This document shows positions 24,235 to 32,169 of a stretch of DNA of 36,869 nucleotides, in pieces. Numbering within the stretch: position 1 is the stretch's first letter; each line of letters opens with the position of its first letter. The notes under the pieces were generated by a model. The model saw only the letters and a list, made by a program, of their open reading frames with translations. It had not been told where the DNA came from and searched no databases. Source of the stretch: JBDHBD01 sp039586095 (GTDB taxonomy: Bacteria; Gemmatimonadota; Gemmatimonadetes; Palauibacterales; Palauibacteraceae); the NCBI GenBank assembly GCA_039586095.1, contig JBDHLB010000018.1, positions 1 through 36,869 on the forward strand. The letters are read 5' to 3'. A program made the translations under genes and the position numbers.

Positions 24235-25949
24235 TATCGCACCCTCACTCGCGTGACTTCCTTGCCGGTCGCATCGAGCACGTGCACCCCGCACGCCATA
24301 CAGGGATCGAAGGAGTGTATCGTGCGCAGGATCTCGATCGGCCGCTCCGGATCGACCAGCGGGTGGTTGTCTACCAGCGACGCCTCGTACGGTCCCATCT
24401 GTCCCACCTGGTCACGCGGCGAGCAGTTCCAGGTGCTCGGCACCACGCACTGGTAGCGCTCGATCCTGCCGTCCCGGATCTGCACCCAGTGACCCAGTGC
24501 GCCTCGGGCCGCGTCCAGGTAGCCGTAGCCTTGCGCCGACTCGGGCCACGTGTCCGGATCCCACTTCGACGGGTTGAAGGTGGTCGTGTCGCCGCCCCGG
24601 ATGCGTCCGACCAGCGCGTCGTACCACTGTTCCAGCTTGCGAGCCAGCAGCACGGTCTCCGCACCGCGGGCCGCCGTACGCCCCAGGGTAGAGAACAGAG
24701 CTTCGGGCCCCACGTCGAGCCGCCCGAGGGCCTCGTTTACGACCTCCTGGTCCTCCTCGTGCCCCGACGCGTAGGCGACCAGCATGCGGGACAGCGGCCC
24801 GACCTCCATCGGCTGGTCGTCGTAGCGCGGCGACTTCATCCAGGTGTACTTGTCGTGGTCCTGCAGGAACGTCCAAGGCGGCTCCGGCCCCGTGTAGGCG
24901 GCCTTCGTCTCGCCCTCGAACGGGTGCAGCCCCACCTCGTCGCCGTCCTCGTACTCGTACCACGAGCTCGTGATGTACTCCTTCACCTTCTCGTGGTCGT
25001 ACGGGACCACCTCGGCCAGATTCTTGTTCAGTATGATCCCGCGCGGGAAGTACAGGGAATCGAGGTCACGCCACCCGTTCTCCGGGTATTCGCCGACCGT
25101 GAGGTAGTTGCCCACGCCGCCGCCGATCGCGGCCCATTCCTTGTAGAAGCCGGCGATAGCCAGCAGGTCCGGCCAGTACACCTGCTCCACGAAACGCCGC
25201 GCCCGGCGGATCATGTCGTAGATGTCCGTCAGCCGCTCGGCGTTGATCGTGGCCGTGCTCTCCAGGTTGATGGCCGAGGCCATCCCGCCCACCAGGAAGT
25301 TGGGGTGCGGGTTCTTCCCGCCGAAGATCGTGTGCAGCCGGATCACATCCCGCTGCCAGTCGAGCGCCTCCAGATAGTGGGCGACGGCCAGCAGGTTCAC
25401 CTCCGGCGGCAGCTTGTACGCCGGGTGGCCCCAGTAGCCGTTGGTGAAGATCCCCAGCTGCCCCGTCGACACGAATTGCTCCAGCCGGGCCTTGATCTCG
25501 GCGAAGTAGTCGGCCGAGTTGTTCGGCCACGGCGAGACAGCCTGCGAGATCGCCGCCGTCTGTGCGGGATCGGCCGACAACGCGCTCACCACGTCCACCC
25601 AGTCCAGCGCGTGCAGATGGTAGAAGTGGATCACATGGTCCTGCACGGTCTGCATGCCGTGCACCAGGTTGCGGATGATCTCCGCGTTGATCGGGACCTC
25701 GATGTCGAGGGCATCCTCCACCGCGCGGCACGACGCGATGGCGTGCACGACCGTGCACACGCCGCAGATCCGCTGCGTGTACGCCCACGCATCCCGCGGA
25801 TCCCGGCCCTCCATAATGATCTCGATCCCTCTGAACTGCGTGGATGAAGCCCACGCGTCCGCGATCCTCCCGTCCTCCTCCTGGACCTCGATCCGCAGGT
25901 GCCCCTCGATCCGGGTGATCGGATCGACGACGACTTTCGTTCTAGCCAT
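24234..25949 (-). CDS. hyaB: [NiFe]-hydrogenase large subunit, group 1 (uptake)
   Basis: A 571-residue catalytic subunit that oxidises H2 at the Ni-Fe(CN)2CO site. The N-terminal metal motif is QRICGVCTVVHAIAS (Cys62, Cys65) and the C-terminal motif is SFDPCMACGVH (Cys550, Cys553); both fit the group 1 L1/L2 signatures. Cleavage after His556 would remove a 15-residue tail (VLDATGKEVTRVRVR), so the precursor form is complete. VVVDPITRIEGHLRIE and FGGKNPHPNFLVGGM are also typical. ATG 25949 follows GGAGGAGGG and overlaps hyaA by eight bases. It lacks its own signal and should be exported with HyaA through Tat. Confidence 0.97.
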   Translation of the reverse strand: MARTKVVVDPITRIEGHLRIEVQEEDGRIADAWASSTQFRGIEIIMEGRDPRDAWAYTQRICGVCTVVHAIASCRAVEDALDIEVPINAEIIRNLVHGMQTVQDHVIHFYHLHALDWVDVVSALSADPAQTAAISQAVSPWPNNSADYFAEIKARLEQFVSTGQLGIFTNGYWGHPAYKLPPEVNLLAVAHYLEALDWQRDVIRLHTIFGGKNPHPNFLVGGMASAINLESTATINAERLTDIYDMIRRARRFVEQVYWPDLLAIAGFYKEWAAIGGGVGNYLTVGEYPENGWRDLDSLYFPRGIILNKNLAEVVPYDHEKVKEYITSSWYEYEDGDEVGLHPFEGETKAAYTGPEPPWTFLQDHDKYTWMKSPRYDDQPMEVGPLSRMLVAYASGHEEDQEVVNEALGRLDVGPEALFSTLGRTAARGAETVLLARKLEQWYDALVGRIRGGDTTTFNPSKWDPDTWPESAQGYGYLDAARGALGHWVQIRDGRIERYQCVVPSTWNCSPRDQVGQMGPYEASLVDNHPLVDPERPIEILRTIHSFDPCMACGVHVLDATGKEVTRVRVR

Positions 25950-27102
25950 CGGAGCCCTCCTCCGGTTCCGTCGCCACGATCACTTCATCCGCGACCGGCA
26001 GCTCGCCCGTCTTTCGCTTCCTGGATCGGTGGACCCAGGTGGCCACCCCGTGCGCCGCCACGCCGGCCGTCGCACCCGCCGCCAGACCGAGTCCGATCAT
26101 GTCCACCGTGCTCTCGACGCCGAAGCCCGCGACCGCAGGCAGGCGCTCGTAGAACGGGCTCATGGTGTCCCAGAAGTTCCGCTCGGTGCACCCGATGCAC
26201 GGGTGCCCCGCTCCGATCGGCCAGCTCGTGCGGGTGTTCCACTGGAAGATCGGGCAGGGCGAGAAGCAGGCCGGCCCCTTGCAGCCGACCTGGTACAGGC
26301 ACCAACCCTTCCGCGCCGCCTCATCGTCGAACTCCTCCACGTACTGGCCCGCGTCGAAGTGCGCGCGCCGCGGGCACTGGTCGTGGATCCGCTTTCCGTA
26401 CGCGAAGAGCGGCCGGCCGTCGTAGTCCAGCTCGGGCACGCGCCCGAAGGTGAGGTAGTGCGCGATCGTCGCGGTCACCGTGTCTGCGATCGGCGGACAG
26501 CCCGCGATGTTCACGACCGGCCTGTCCCTGATCACCTCGTCCACTCCGACGGCGCCGGTCGGATTGGGCGCCGCCGCCTGGACGGATCCGAAGTGCGCAC
26601 AGGCGCCCACCGCGATCACCGCCGCCGCGCCCTCGGCCGCCTCCTCGAGGATCACCTTGGCGGTCCGGCCGGCGATGGTCGTGTAGATCCCGTCTTCTTT
26701 GAGCGGCACGGATCCCGTCACGACGAGCACGTACGCGCCATGGTTTTCCTCCATCGCGGTGTGCAGCGCCTCCTCCGCTGCCGCGCCGGCGCTCGCCATG
26801 AGCGTGTGGCTGTAGTCCAACGAGACCATGTCGAGCACCAGGTCGCCGATCGTGGGTTCCGCCGTGCGGATCACGCTTTCGACACACCCGGTGCACTCCT
26901 GGAGCTGGATCCAGATGACGGAGGGCCGCTTCTGCTGCGCGAGCGCTCTCGCGACGGTGGGGGTCATCATCGTGCCGAGCCCCAGAATCGCTCCCAGCTC
27001 GCCACAGTAGACGAGGAAGTCGCGCCGACTCACACCTCGCTTCTCGAGGTGCTCGCCGAGCGTCTCGCCGTCGGCCCAGGGGTGAGAGGACGGGTAGTAC
27101 AT
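25942..27102 (-). CDS. hyaA: [NiFe]-hydrogenase small subunit, Tat-exported, membrane-anchored
   Basis: A 386-residue electron-transfer subunit. The Tat signal has SRRDFL (residues 25-30). Proximal cluster ligands are Cys70, Cys73 (QECTGCVES), Cys168 (GACAHFG) and Cys202 (AGCPP). Distal ligands are His240, Cys243, Cys268 and Cys274. Medial ligands are Cys283, Cys302 and Cys305. The two supernumerary cysteines of O2-tolerant hydrogenases are absent (Gly72 and Ser173 at those places), so the proximal cluster should be an ordinary [4Fe-4S]. Cys279 is an extra Cys next to the medial cluster. A C-terminal hydrophobic helix (about 332-356) followed by HRSRKRK anchors the protein beside HyaC. ATG 27102 has GGAGG six bases upstream. 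It is the first gene of the operon. Confidence 0.97.
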   Translation of the reverse strand: MYYPSSHPWADGETLGEHLEKRGVSRRDFLVYCGELGAILGLGTMMTPTVARALAQQKRPSVIWIQLQECTGCVESVIRTAEPTIGDLVLDMVSLDYSHTLMASAGAAAEEALHTAMEENHGAYVLVVTGSVPLKEDGIYTTIAGRTAKVILEEAAEGAAAVIAVGACAHFGSVQAAAPNPTGAVGVDEVIRDRPVVNIAGCPPIADTVTATIAHYLTFGRVPELDYDGRPLFAYGKRIHDQCPRRAHFDAGQYVEEFDDEAARKGWCLYQVGCKGPACFSPCPIFQWNTRTSWPIGAGHPCIGCTERNFWDTMSPFYERLPAVAGFGVESTVDMIGLGLAAGATAGVAAHGVATWVHRSRKRKTGELPVADEVIVATEPEEGSDG

Positions 27103-27215
27103 GGGCCACCTCCGGTCGACGCTTCACGTGTAAGGAGGAGCCCGGGCGAGGGCAGGGTTCCCGGCGGGGCATTGCGCCCAATAGGGAGGTCCCAATCCTG
27201 GCACCGGGTTTCCCC

Positions 27216-27244
27216 ACTATAACGATTCGGGCCCCGCGAGTCAC
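27216..27244 (-). promoter_or_regulatory. Candidate promoter of the hydrogenase operon
   Basis: On the minus strand GTGACT (27244-27239) and TATAGT (27221-27216) are separated by 17 bases. Four of six -35 and five of six -10 bases match consensus. Transcription would start near 27209, giving a leader of about 107 bases before hyaA. Confidence 0.4.
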
Positions 27245-27343
27245 CCCCTCTTGTAGCGCGAACGGCACGTGAGTATTCTTACGCATACAAAGCCGTATCG
27301 TCAAATCTTCGTTGAAGTTACCGGAATCACGGCGCCGGGGCAT

Positions 27344-27365
27344 TCTTGACCAGTTTGTGTCAAGA
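27344..27365. promoter_or_regulatory. 22-bp inverted repeat, possible operator
   Basis: TCTTGAC and GTCAAGA are perfect reverse complements separated by eight bases (CAGTTTGT). The element is upstream of both the hydrogenase operon and the eight-heme cytochrome. The TTGAC/GTCAA half-sites resemble those of Crp/Fnr proteins, but the eight-base gap is too wide for the normal TTGAT-N4-ATCAA layout. The binding protein is unknown. Confidence 0.4.
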
Positions 27366-27554
27366 TGTCCCGATCAGCAGCGGTCCGAAGGAGGAGGCGA
27401 ACCGGCCGGAAAGCTCGCCGTTCAGGGCTCATATCGTACGTGCGGTGAGTGGCGCGACAATTGCGCGCGCGCGGTTGCATCGAGACGGGAGCGCAGGGGG
27501 ACGAGGACAGAACAAGCGATCCCACGGCAACACAACGGGAAACGGGTGGCGATC

Positions 27555-29078
27555 ATGAATATACTGAGTAGACATTCGGTGTTCGGACGGGCACTGGCCG
27601 GGCTGGCGGTCGTGCTCGTGGCGACAGCGTGTACCGAGACCGAGGTGATCCAGGAGATCATCGAGGTCGAGATAGACCGGCCCTTCTTCAATGACCCGCC
27701 CGCCGCCGCGCAGGGCTTCCTCGGGTACGGCACGCCCGAGGATCAGGAGGATGGGCTCACGACCTGCGGCAACTGCCACATCGGACCCCAATCCGCCTGG
27801 GCTACCACCGTACACGCCCACGCGTGGGAGGGCCTGCAGGGCAGCGGTCACGCCCAGGAGTTCTGCGAGGGCTGCCATACGGTGGGCCCGCTGGGCAACG
27901 CGAGCGCGGACGGCGGCTGGACGACGACCGGCGACCCGCGCTACCACGACGTGCAGTGTGAGAGCTGTCACGGGGCAGGTCAGCCGCACGTGCTGAACCC
28001 CGACGCCTCGCAGCCGCTCGCCTCGGCGGACGTGGGAGAGGGCAAGACGGGGAACTGCGGCGACTGTCACGAGGGCTCCCACCATCCGTTCGTGGAGGAG
28101 TGGTCCGAGTCGCCGCACGCCCGCGTCGTCGGCTTCGCGGCGGATCGGGACGGCTGCAACTCGTGCCACAGCGGACAGGCGGCGATGGCGCGGTTCGACC
28201 CGGGCGCGACGACCTATACCGAGGCGGACGGCACCCAGTTGGCCGTAACCTGCTCCGTGTGCCACGATCCGCACGGCAGCCCCAACGAGGGTCAGCTGCG
28301 GGCCCCGGTCCGGACGATCTCGGCCGAGCAGCACATGTGCGGGCAGTGCCACAACCGACGGCCGATCCCGGATGGGGCCTCGTCCCACGGGCTGCACCCG
28401 CACTCGCCGGAAACGGCGCTCGTCGAGGGTGAGGCCGGCTTCTTCTTCGGTGGCATCGAGGTGGGCCAAATCCGGGCGACCCATGCGACGCAGGCGAATC
28501 CCGAGCTGTGCGCCACCTGCCACGTGTTCAGCTACGAGATCGACGATCAGGCGACCGGCGATTTCCTGTTCACGGCGACCGGCCACAACTTCCGGCCCAT
28601 GCCGTGCGTGGATGAACAGGGGATCCCGGAGGGCTTCGAGGTGCAGTGCGGTCTCGAGACGACGGCCCGCAGCTACGTGGGCTGCACGAGCGCCGGCACG
28701 GGGCTCAGCTGTCACGGCTCGGCGGAAGCCCTGGTCGGTATTCTCCAGACCGGCATACTGCGCGTCGAGACGCTGGTCGAGGAGCTGCACGAGTTGCTGG
28801 AGCAGGTGGACCCGAACCTCGACGAACCGGGCGGCGAGATCGACGCCACCGATGGCGTGATCACCGTGGCGGAGGGAGCTTTCTTCAACATGGAGCTGGC
28901 CGAGTTCGGCAGCGAGGAGTTCGGCACGAACACGGTGCTCGGCTCGCTGGTGCACAATCCCTTCCTGATCGAGGCGCACCTCATCAGCAGCATCGCCGCG
29001 GTCGAGGACGAGTACAACGTGTCGGCGAGCATCCAGGAGGACTGGGGCGCCACCCTCCAGTTGCTCATGGAGAAGTAG
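27555..29078 (+). CDS. Eight-heme c-type cytochrome lipoprotein
   Basis: A 507-residue exported multiheme cytochrome. Residues 1-26 are a lipoprotein signal ending LVATAC (Cys26 lipidated). Eight CxxCH motifs begin at residues 71, 104, 135, 168, 201, 233, 262 and 319. A further CTSAGTGLSCH (377-387) could be an atypical CX8CH heme site. Extra His residues between motifs would serve as distal ligands. Residues 395-507 lack Cys and look helical, with acidic stretches, perhaps a docking domain. ATG 27555 is chosen because the lipoprotein signal begins there; GTG 27546 is possible. A strong terminator follows, so it is probably monocistronic. It is divergent from the hydrogenase operon and may receive its electrons indirectly. 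The family was not recognised beyond multiheme cytochrome c. Confidence 0.9.
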   Translation: MNILSRHSVFGRALAGLAVVLVATACTETEVIQEIIEVEIDRPFFNDPPAAAQGFLGYGTPEDQEDGLTTCGNCHIGPQSAWATTVHAHAWEGLQGSGHAQEFCEGCHTVGPLGNASADGGWTTTGDPRYHDVQCESCHGAGQPHVLNPDASQPLASADVGEGKTGNCGDCHEGSHHPFVEEWSESPHARVVGFAADRDGCNSCHSGQAAMARFDPGATTYTEADGTQLAVTCSVCHDPHGSPNEGQLRAPVRTISAEQHMCGQCHNRRPIPDGASSHGLHPHSPETALVEGEAGFFFGGIEVGQIRATHATQANPELCATCHVFSYEIDDQATGDFLFTATGHNFRPMPCVDEQGIPEGFEVQCGLETTARSYVGCTSAGTGLSCHGSAEALVGILQTGILRVETLVEELHELLEQVDPNLDEPGGEIDATDGVITVAEGAFFNMELAEFGSEEFGTNTVLGSLVHNPFLIEAHLISSIAAVEDEYNVSASIQEDWGATLQLLMEK

Positions 29079-29108
29079 TCGCTTGCTGATCAACGAGGCG
29101 GATCCACA

Positions 29109-29139
29109 GGCCGGGCGGGCAACCGCCCGGCCTTTTCTT
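29109..29139 (+). terminator. Strong rho-independent terminator
   Basis: A perfect 10-bp stem (GGCCGGGCGG / CCGCCCGGCC) with loop GCAA is followed by TTTTCTT. It begins 30 bases after the eight-heme cytochrome stop and separates that gene from the downstream Rieske/cytochrome b operon. Confidence 0.93.
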
Positions 29140-29255
29140 GTTGCCGCGCCCGCAGGGCGTGCTGTAGTGTGTTGCCGTTTCGCATACTGACGCGGGCCAG
29201 GGCCGAGCGAGGTACAGTGTTAGGCACCGAGCGACAGAGATCGGAGGCAGCCCCG

Positions 29256-30572
29256 ATGAGCCTTCTTCGGGCGGCCGGGCGTATGGCACGCCTGCTGGCG
29301 GCCGTGTCCGTGATGCTGTCGCCCCTTCCGGACGCACTGCTGGCCCAGGAGGCCGCCGGCGGGGCGTGCGGGGCCTGCCACATCGAGCTGCCGGACGAGC
29401 GGCTGGCCGAGCCTGCACGGTTGCTTCAGGACGATGTGCACGGGGTGGCGGGGATCGCCTGCGCGGGCTGCCACGGCGGAGACGCTGTGTCGACCGATGC
29501 GCGCACCGCGCATCGGGGGATGAGAACGCGGCCGGCGCGCGACCGTGAGCCCGAGATGTGTGCGCGTTGTCACTCCAACGCCGAGTTCATGAAACGGTAC
29601 AATCCGGACCTCCGGATCGACCAGCTCGATCGCTACCTGACCTCGGTGCACGGCCGGCGGCTCGCCGCGGGCGATACGGCCGTGGCTACCTGTGTCGACT
29701 GTCACTCGAACCACGGGATCCTTCCCGAGACGGACGAACGATCCAGCGTCCACCCGCTCAATGTCCCCCGGCTGTGCGGATCGTGCCATGCGGATCCGGA
29801 ACTGATGGCGGCCTACGAGCTGCCGACCGACCAGCTCGAGGAATACGAGCGCAGCGTGCACTGGCGCATGCTCTCCGAGGGCGGGGATCTGAGCGCTCCC
29901 GTGTGCAACGACTGTCACGGCAACCACGGCGCCGCGCCGCCCGGTTACGAGTCGGTGGGCCGCGTGTGCGCGGAGTGTCACTATCAGATCGGCGAGTACT
30001 ACGCGGCCAGCCCCCATGACTCCGTGTTCGCGGCTCGCGGCCAGCCGGCGTGCGCCACTTGTCACGCGAACCACGACATTCAGGAAGCCACGGACCACCT
30101 GCTCGGCATCGAGGAAGCAGCGACGTGTCGCGGATCCGGGTGTCACTCGGCTGCCGACGCGGGCGGCCAGGCCGCGGTCGCCATCCAGAGCCTGGTGGAT
30201 TCCTTGCGGACCGCCTATATGGAGGCCGATTCGCTGCTGCTCGAGGCCGAGCACGCCGGGATGCACGTGAGCCAGGCGCAGTTCGAGCTCAACCAGGCCC
30301 GCACCGCGCTGGTCGAAACGCGGGCCGTCGTGCACGCGGCCCGGCTCGAGGCCGTGCGAGAGAAGGTCGGCGAGGGTCTGGAGATCGCGGCGGAAGGCTA
30401 CGCCGAGGCCGAGGCGGCCTTCCATGAACTGGACATCCGACGCGGAGGATTGGCCGTCTCCTCCGCCGTCATTCTCCTGCTGATTGTGGGCCTCATCATG
30501 AAGATCCGGCAAGTGGAGCGCACCCAGGCGATGCATGCGGCGAAGACGGCGCCGGGAGAGATGGACGAATGA
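29256..30572 (+). CDS. Membrane-anchored multiheme cytochrome c (eight CxxCH plus one CX4CH)
   Basis: A 438-residue exported cytochrome. A signal peptide (about 1-31, ending ALLAQ) is followed by eight CxxCH motifs at residues 38, 69, 102, 146, 174, 217, 238 and 266, then CRGSGCH at 291-297, a CX4CH motif known to bind heme in cytochromes c3. Residues 305-395 are Ala/Glu/Arg-rich and predicted to form a long helix or coiled coil. One membrane helix follows (398-416, VSSAVILLLIVGLIM), so the hemes face the periplasm on a helical stalk. ATG 29256 has GGAGG eight bases upstream. Its stop overlaps the Rieske start (ATGA), so it is most likely a subunit of the Rieske/b complex, in the position of cytochrome c1 or f. 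Confidence 0.92.
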   Translation: MSLLRAAGRMARLLAAVSVMLSPLPDALLAQEAAGGACGACHIELPDERLAEPARLLQDDVHGVAGIACAGCHGGDAVSTDARTAHRGMRTRPARDREPEMCARCHSNAEFMKRYNPDLRIDQLDRYLTSVHGRRLAAGDTAVATCVDCHSNHGILPETDERSSVHPLNVPRLCGSCHADPELMAAYELPTDQLEEYERSVHWRMLSEGGDLSAPVCNDCHGNHGAAPPGYESVGRVCAECHYQIGEYYAASPHDSVFAARGQPACATCHANHDIQEATDHLLGIEEAATCRGSGCHSAADAGGQAAVAIQSLVDSLRTAYMEADSLLLEAEHAGMHVSQAQFELNQARTALVETRAVVHAARLEAVREKVGEGLEIAAEGYAEAEAAFHELDIRRGGLAVSSAVILLLIVGLIMKIRQVERTQAMHAAKTAPGEMDE

Positions 30573-31069
30573 GTCCCAAGAGCTGGCTGACCGCTGACCC
30601 GGAACGGCAACGCGAGCCTCCCTCGGGAGGACCACCCGTCACGGCGCGCCGGGGCTTCCTGAACTGGCTGCTGGGCACGGGCGCCGGGGCACTGGCGGTC
30701 TCCATCATCTATCCGATGGCTCGCTATATCGTCCCGCCCCGCGTCGAGGAGGCGGCCACCAACCAGGTGACCCTGCCGTTCGGCCCGCAGGATCTGGCCC
30801 CGAACTCCGGTGAGGTTTTCAAGTTCGGCAACCGGCCCGGCATCGTCGTTCGTACACCCGACGGCGAGCTGCGGGCGTTCGACGGCATGTGCACGCACCT
30901 GGACTGCATCGTTCAGTACCGTGACGACATCGAGCACATCTGGTGCGCGTGCCACAATGGCCACTACGACTTGAGCGGGGCGAACATTCAGGGTCCGCCG
31001 CCCCGGCCGCTTGCGCGCTACACGGTGAACGTCGTGGACGACCGGATCATCGTCACCAAGGAGGCCTGA
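30569..31069 (+). CDS. Rieske [2Fe-2S] protein of a cytochrome b complex
   Basis: A 166-residue quinol-oxidising iron-sulfur subunit. The N-terminus has a Tat-like RRGFLNW (27-33) and a single anchor helix (about 33-54). The Rieske boxes are CTHLDC (Cys108, His110, Cys113) and CACHNGHYD (Cys126, Cys128, His129). All four ligands and both disulfide cysteines are present. The Ser that follows the ligand His in high-potential Rieske proteins (CPCHGS) is Gly131 here, while the Tyr (133) is kept. This resembles low-potential menaquinol-type proteins. The start overlaps the multiheme cytochrome; the AGGAGG at the 3' end serves the following cytochrome b gene. Confidence 0.95.
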   Translation: MSPKSWLTADPERQREPPSGGPPVTARRGFLNWLLGTGAGALAVSIIYPMARYIVPPRVEEAATNQVTLPFGPQDLAPNSGEVFKFGNRPGIVVRTPDGELRAFDGMCTHLDCIVQYRDDIEHIWCACHNGHYDLSGANIQGPPPRPLARYTVNVVDDRIIVTKEA

Positions 31070-31071
31070 GC

Positions 31072-32169
31072 GTGGATTCGCGCCGCGGGCCCATCCGCCG
31101 CACGTGGTCCTGGCTCGACGACCGTATCGGGTTCGCGCCCATTGGAAAGCTGGCCCAAAAGAAGGAAGTCCCGGTCCACCGCCATACGATCTGGTATTAT
31201 CTGGGCGGGATGACCCTCTTCCTGTTCATCATCCAGGTCGGAACGGGCATTCTGCTGCTGTTCTATTACCGACCGAGCGCGGGAGAGGCGTACGAGTCGA
31301 TCCAGTTTCTCATGACCGAGGTGCAGTTCGGCTGGCTCATACGCTCGCTGCACAACTGGTCGGCCAACCTGATGATCTTCGCGCTGTTCTTCCACCTGTT
31401 CAGCGTCTTTCTGATGCGCGCCTATCGACCGCCCCGCGAGCTCACCTTGTACACGGGGATGGCGCTGTTCGGCATCGCGCTCGCGTTCGGCTTCACCGGC
31501 TATCTGCTGCCTTGGAATCAGCTGGCCTACTTCGCCACGCGGGTCGGCACGCAGATCCTCGGGTCCGTTCCACTGGCCGGCGACTTCCTGCTCAAGGTAG
31601 GGCGAGGCGGGGACGACGTGAGTGGGGCCACGCTCACGCGCTTCTACGCGATTCACGTCGCGGTGCTGCCCCTTCTGATCACGGGCGTACTCGGCCTGCA
31701 CGTGTGGCTGGTGCAGAAGCACGGGATGAGCGTGCCGCCGGATGTCGAACGGCGCGGCGGGGCGAAGTCGTCGATCCCGTTCGTGCCCAACTTCCTGTAC
31801 CGTGACCTGGTGGGCTGGCTCGCTGCCCTGGCGATCGTCGCCGCGCTGGCCGCCTTCTTCCCCGCCGAACTGGGCGGAAAGGCGGACCCCTTCGCGCCGG
31901 CCCCGGCCGGGATCAAGCCGGAATGGTACTTCATGTTCATGTTCCAGACGCTGAAGTACCTGCCGCCTCACATCCTGTGGTTCGAAGGCGAGGTCGTCGG
32001 CATCATGGGCTTTGCCGCGGCCGCCGTCTTCCTGCTGTTGGTGCCGGTGCTCGATCGACGTCGGGGGCACGGCGAGGCGAACCCGCTGTTCACGTGGATC
32101 GGCATCGGCGCTATCTTGTTCATCGTGGTCCTCACCTATCTCGGGTACGCGGCGAGCCCCACGCAGTGA
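31072..32169 (+). CDS. Cytochrome b (b6 plus subunit IV fused) of the Rieske complex
   Basis: A 365-residue integral membrane diheme cytochrome b that forms the quinol-oxidising and quinone-reducing sites. Heme ligands are His94 and His108 (RSLHNWSANLMIFALFFH) and His195 and His210. The second pair is 15 residues apart, the b6f-type spacing. The C-terminal part has KPEWYFMFMFQTLKYLP, the PEWY motif of the Qo site, as in subunit IV. Chloroplast b6 has a Cys in YCLGG that carries heme c(n); here the segment is YYLGG, so that extra heme is not predicted. GTG 31072 has AGGAGG seven bases upstream and lies two bases after the Rieske stop. The stop overlaps the next cytochrome gene. Confidence 0.95.
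   Translation: MDSRRGPIRRTWSWLDDRIGFAPIGKLAQKKEVPVHRHTIWYYLGGMTLFLFIIQVGTGILLLFYYRPSAGEAYESIQFLMTEVQFGWLIRSLHNWSANLMIFALFFHLFSVFLMRAYRPPRELTLYTGMALFGIALAFGFTGYLLPWNQLAYFATRVGTQILGSVPLAGDFLLKVGRGGDDVSGATLTRFYAIHVAVLPLLITGVLGLHVWLVQKHGMSVPPDVERRGGAKSSIPFVPNFLYRDLVGWLAALAIVAALAAFFPAELGGKADPFAPAPAGIKPEWYFMFMFQTLKYLPPHILWFEGEVVGIMGFAAAAVFLLLVPVLDRRRGHGEANPLFTWIGIGAILFIVVLTYLGYAASPTQ

Larger units (their letters stand above)
27103..27554. other. Divergent control region between hydrogenase and cytochrome genes
   Basis: About 450 bases without a convincing gene. It is less GC-rich than its surroundings between about 27210 and 27370. It holds the hyaA ribosome binding site, a candidate leftward promoter (27216-27244) and a 22-bp dyad (27344-27365). 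A GGAGGAGG run near 27390 is not followed by a plausible start codon. No clear rightward promoter for the cytochrome gene was found. No RNA gene was recognised. Confidence 0.6.

Noticed and set aside
26870..26900. Six-cysteine O2-tolerant proximal cluster in the hydrogenase small subunit
   Set aside because: The motif is CTGC, not CTCC, and the second extra Cys position is Ser.
27344..27365. Dyad read as a standard Fnr/Crp site
   Set aside because: The half-sites are separated by eight bases, not the four (Fnr) or six (Crp) expected, so only a generic operator is claimed.
27429..29093. A 554-residue minus-strand open frame opposite the eight-heme cytochrome
   Set aside because: No signal, domain or motif; the plus strand carries eight CxxCH motifs and a lipobox.
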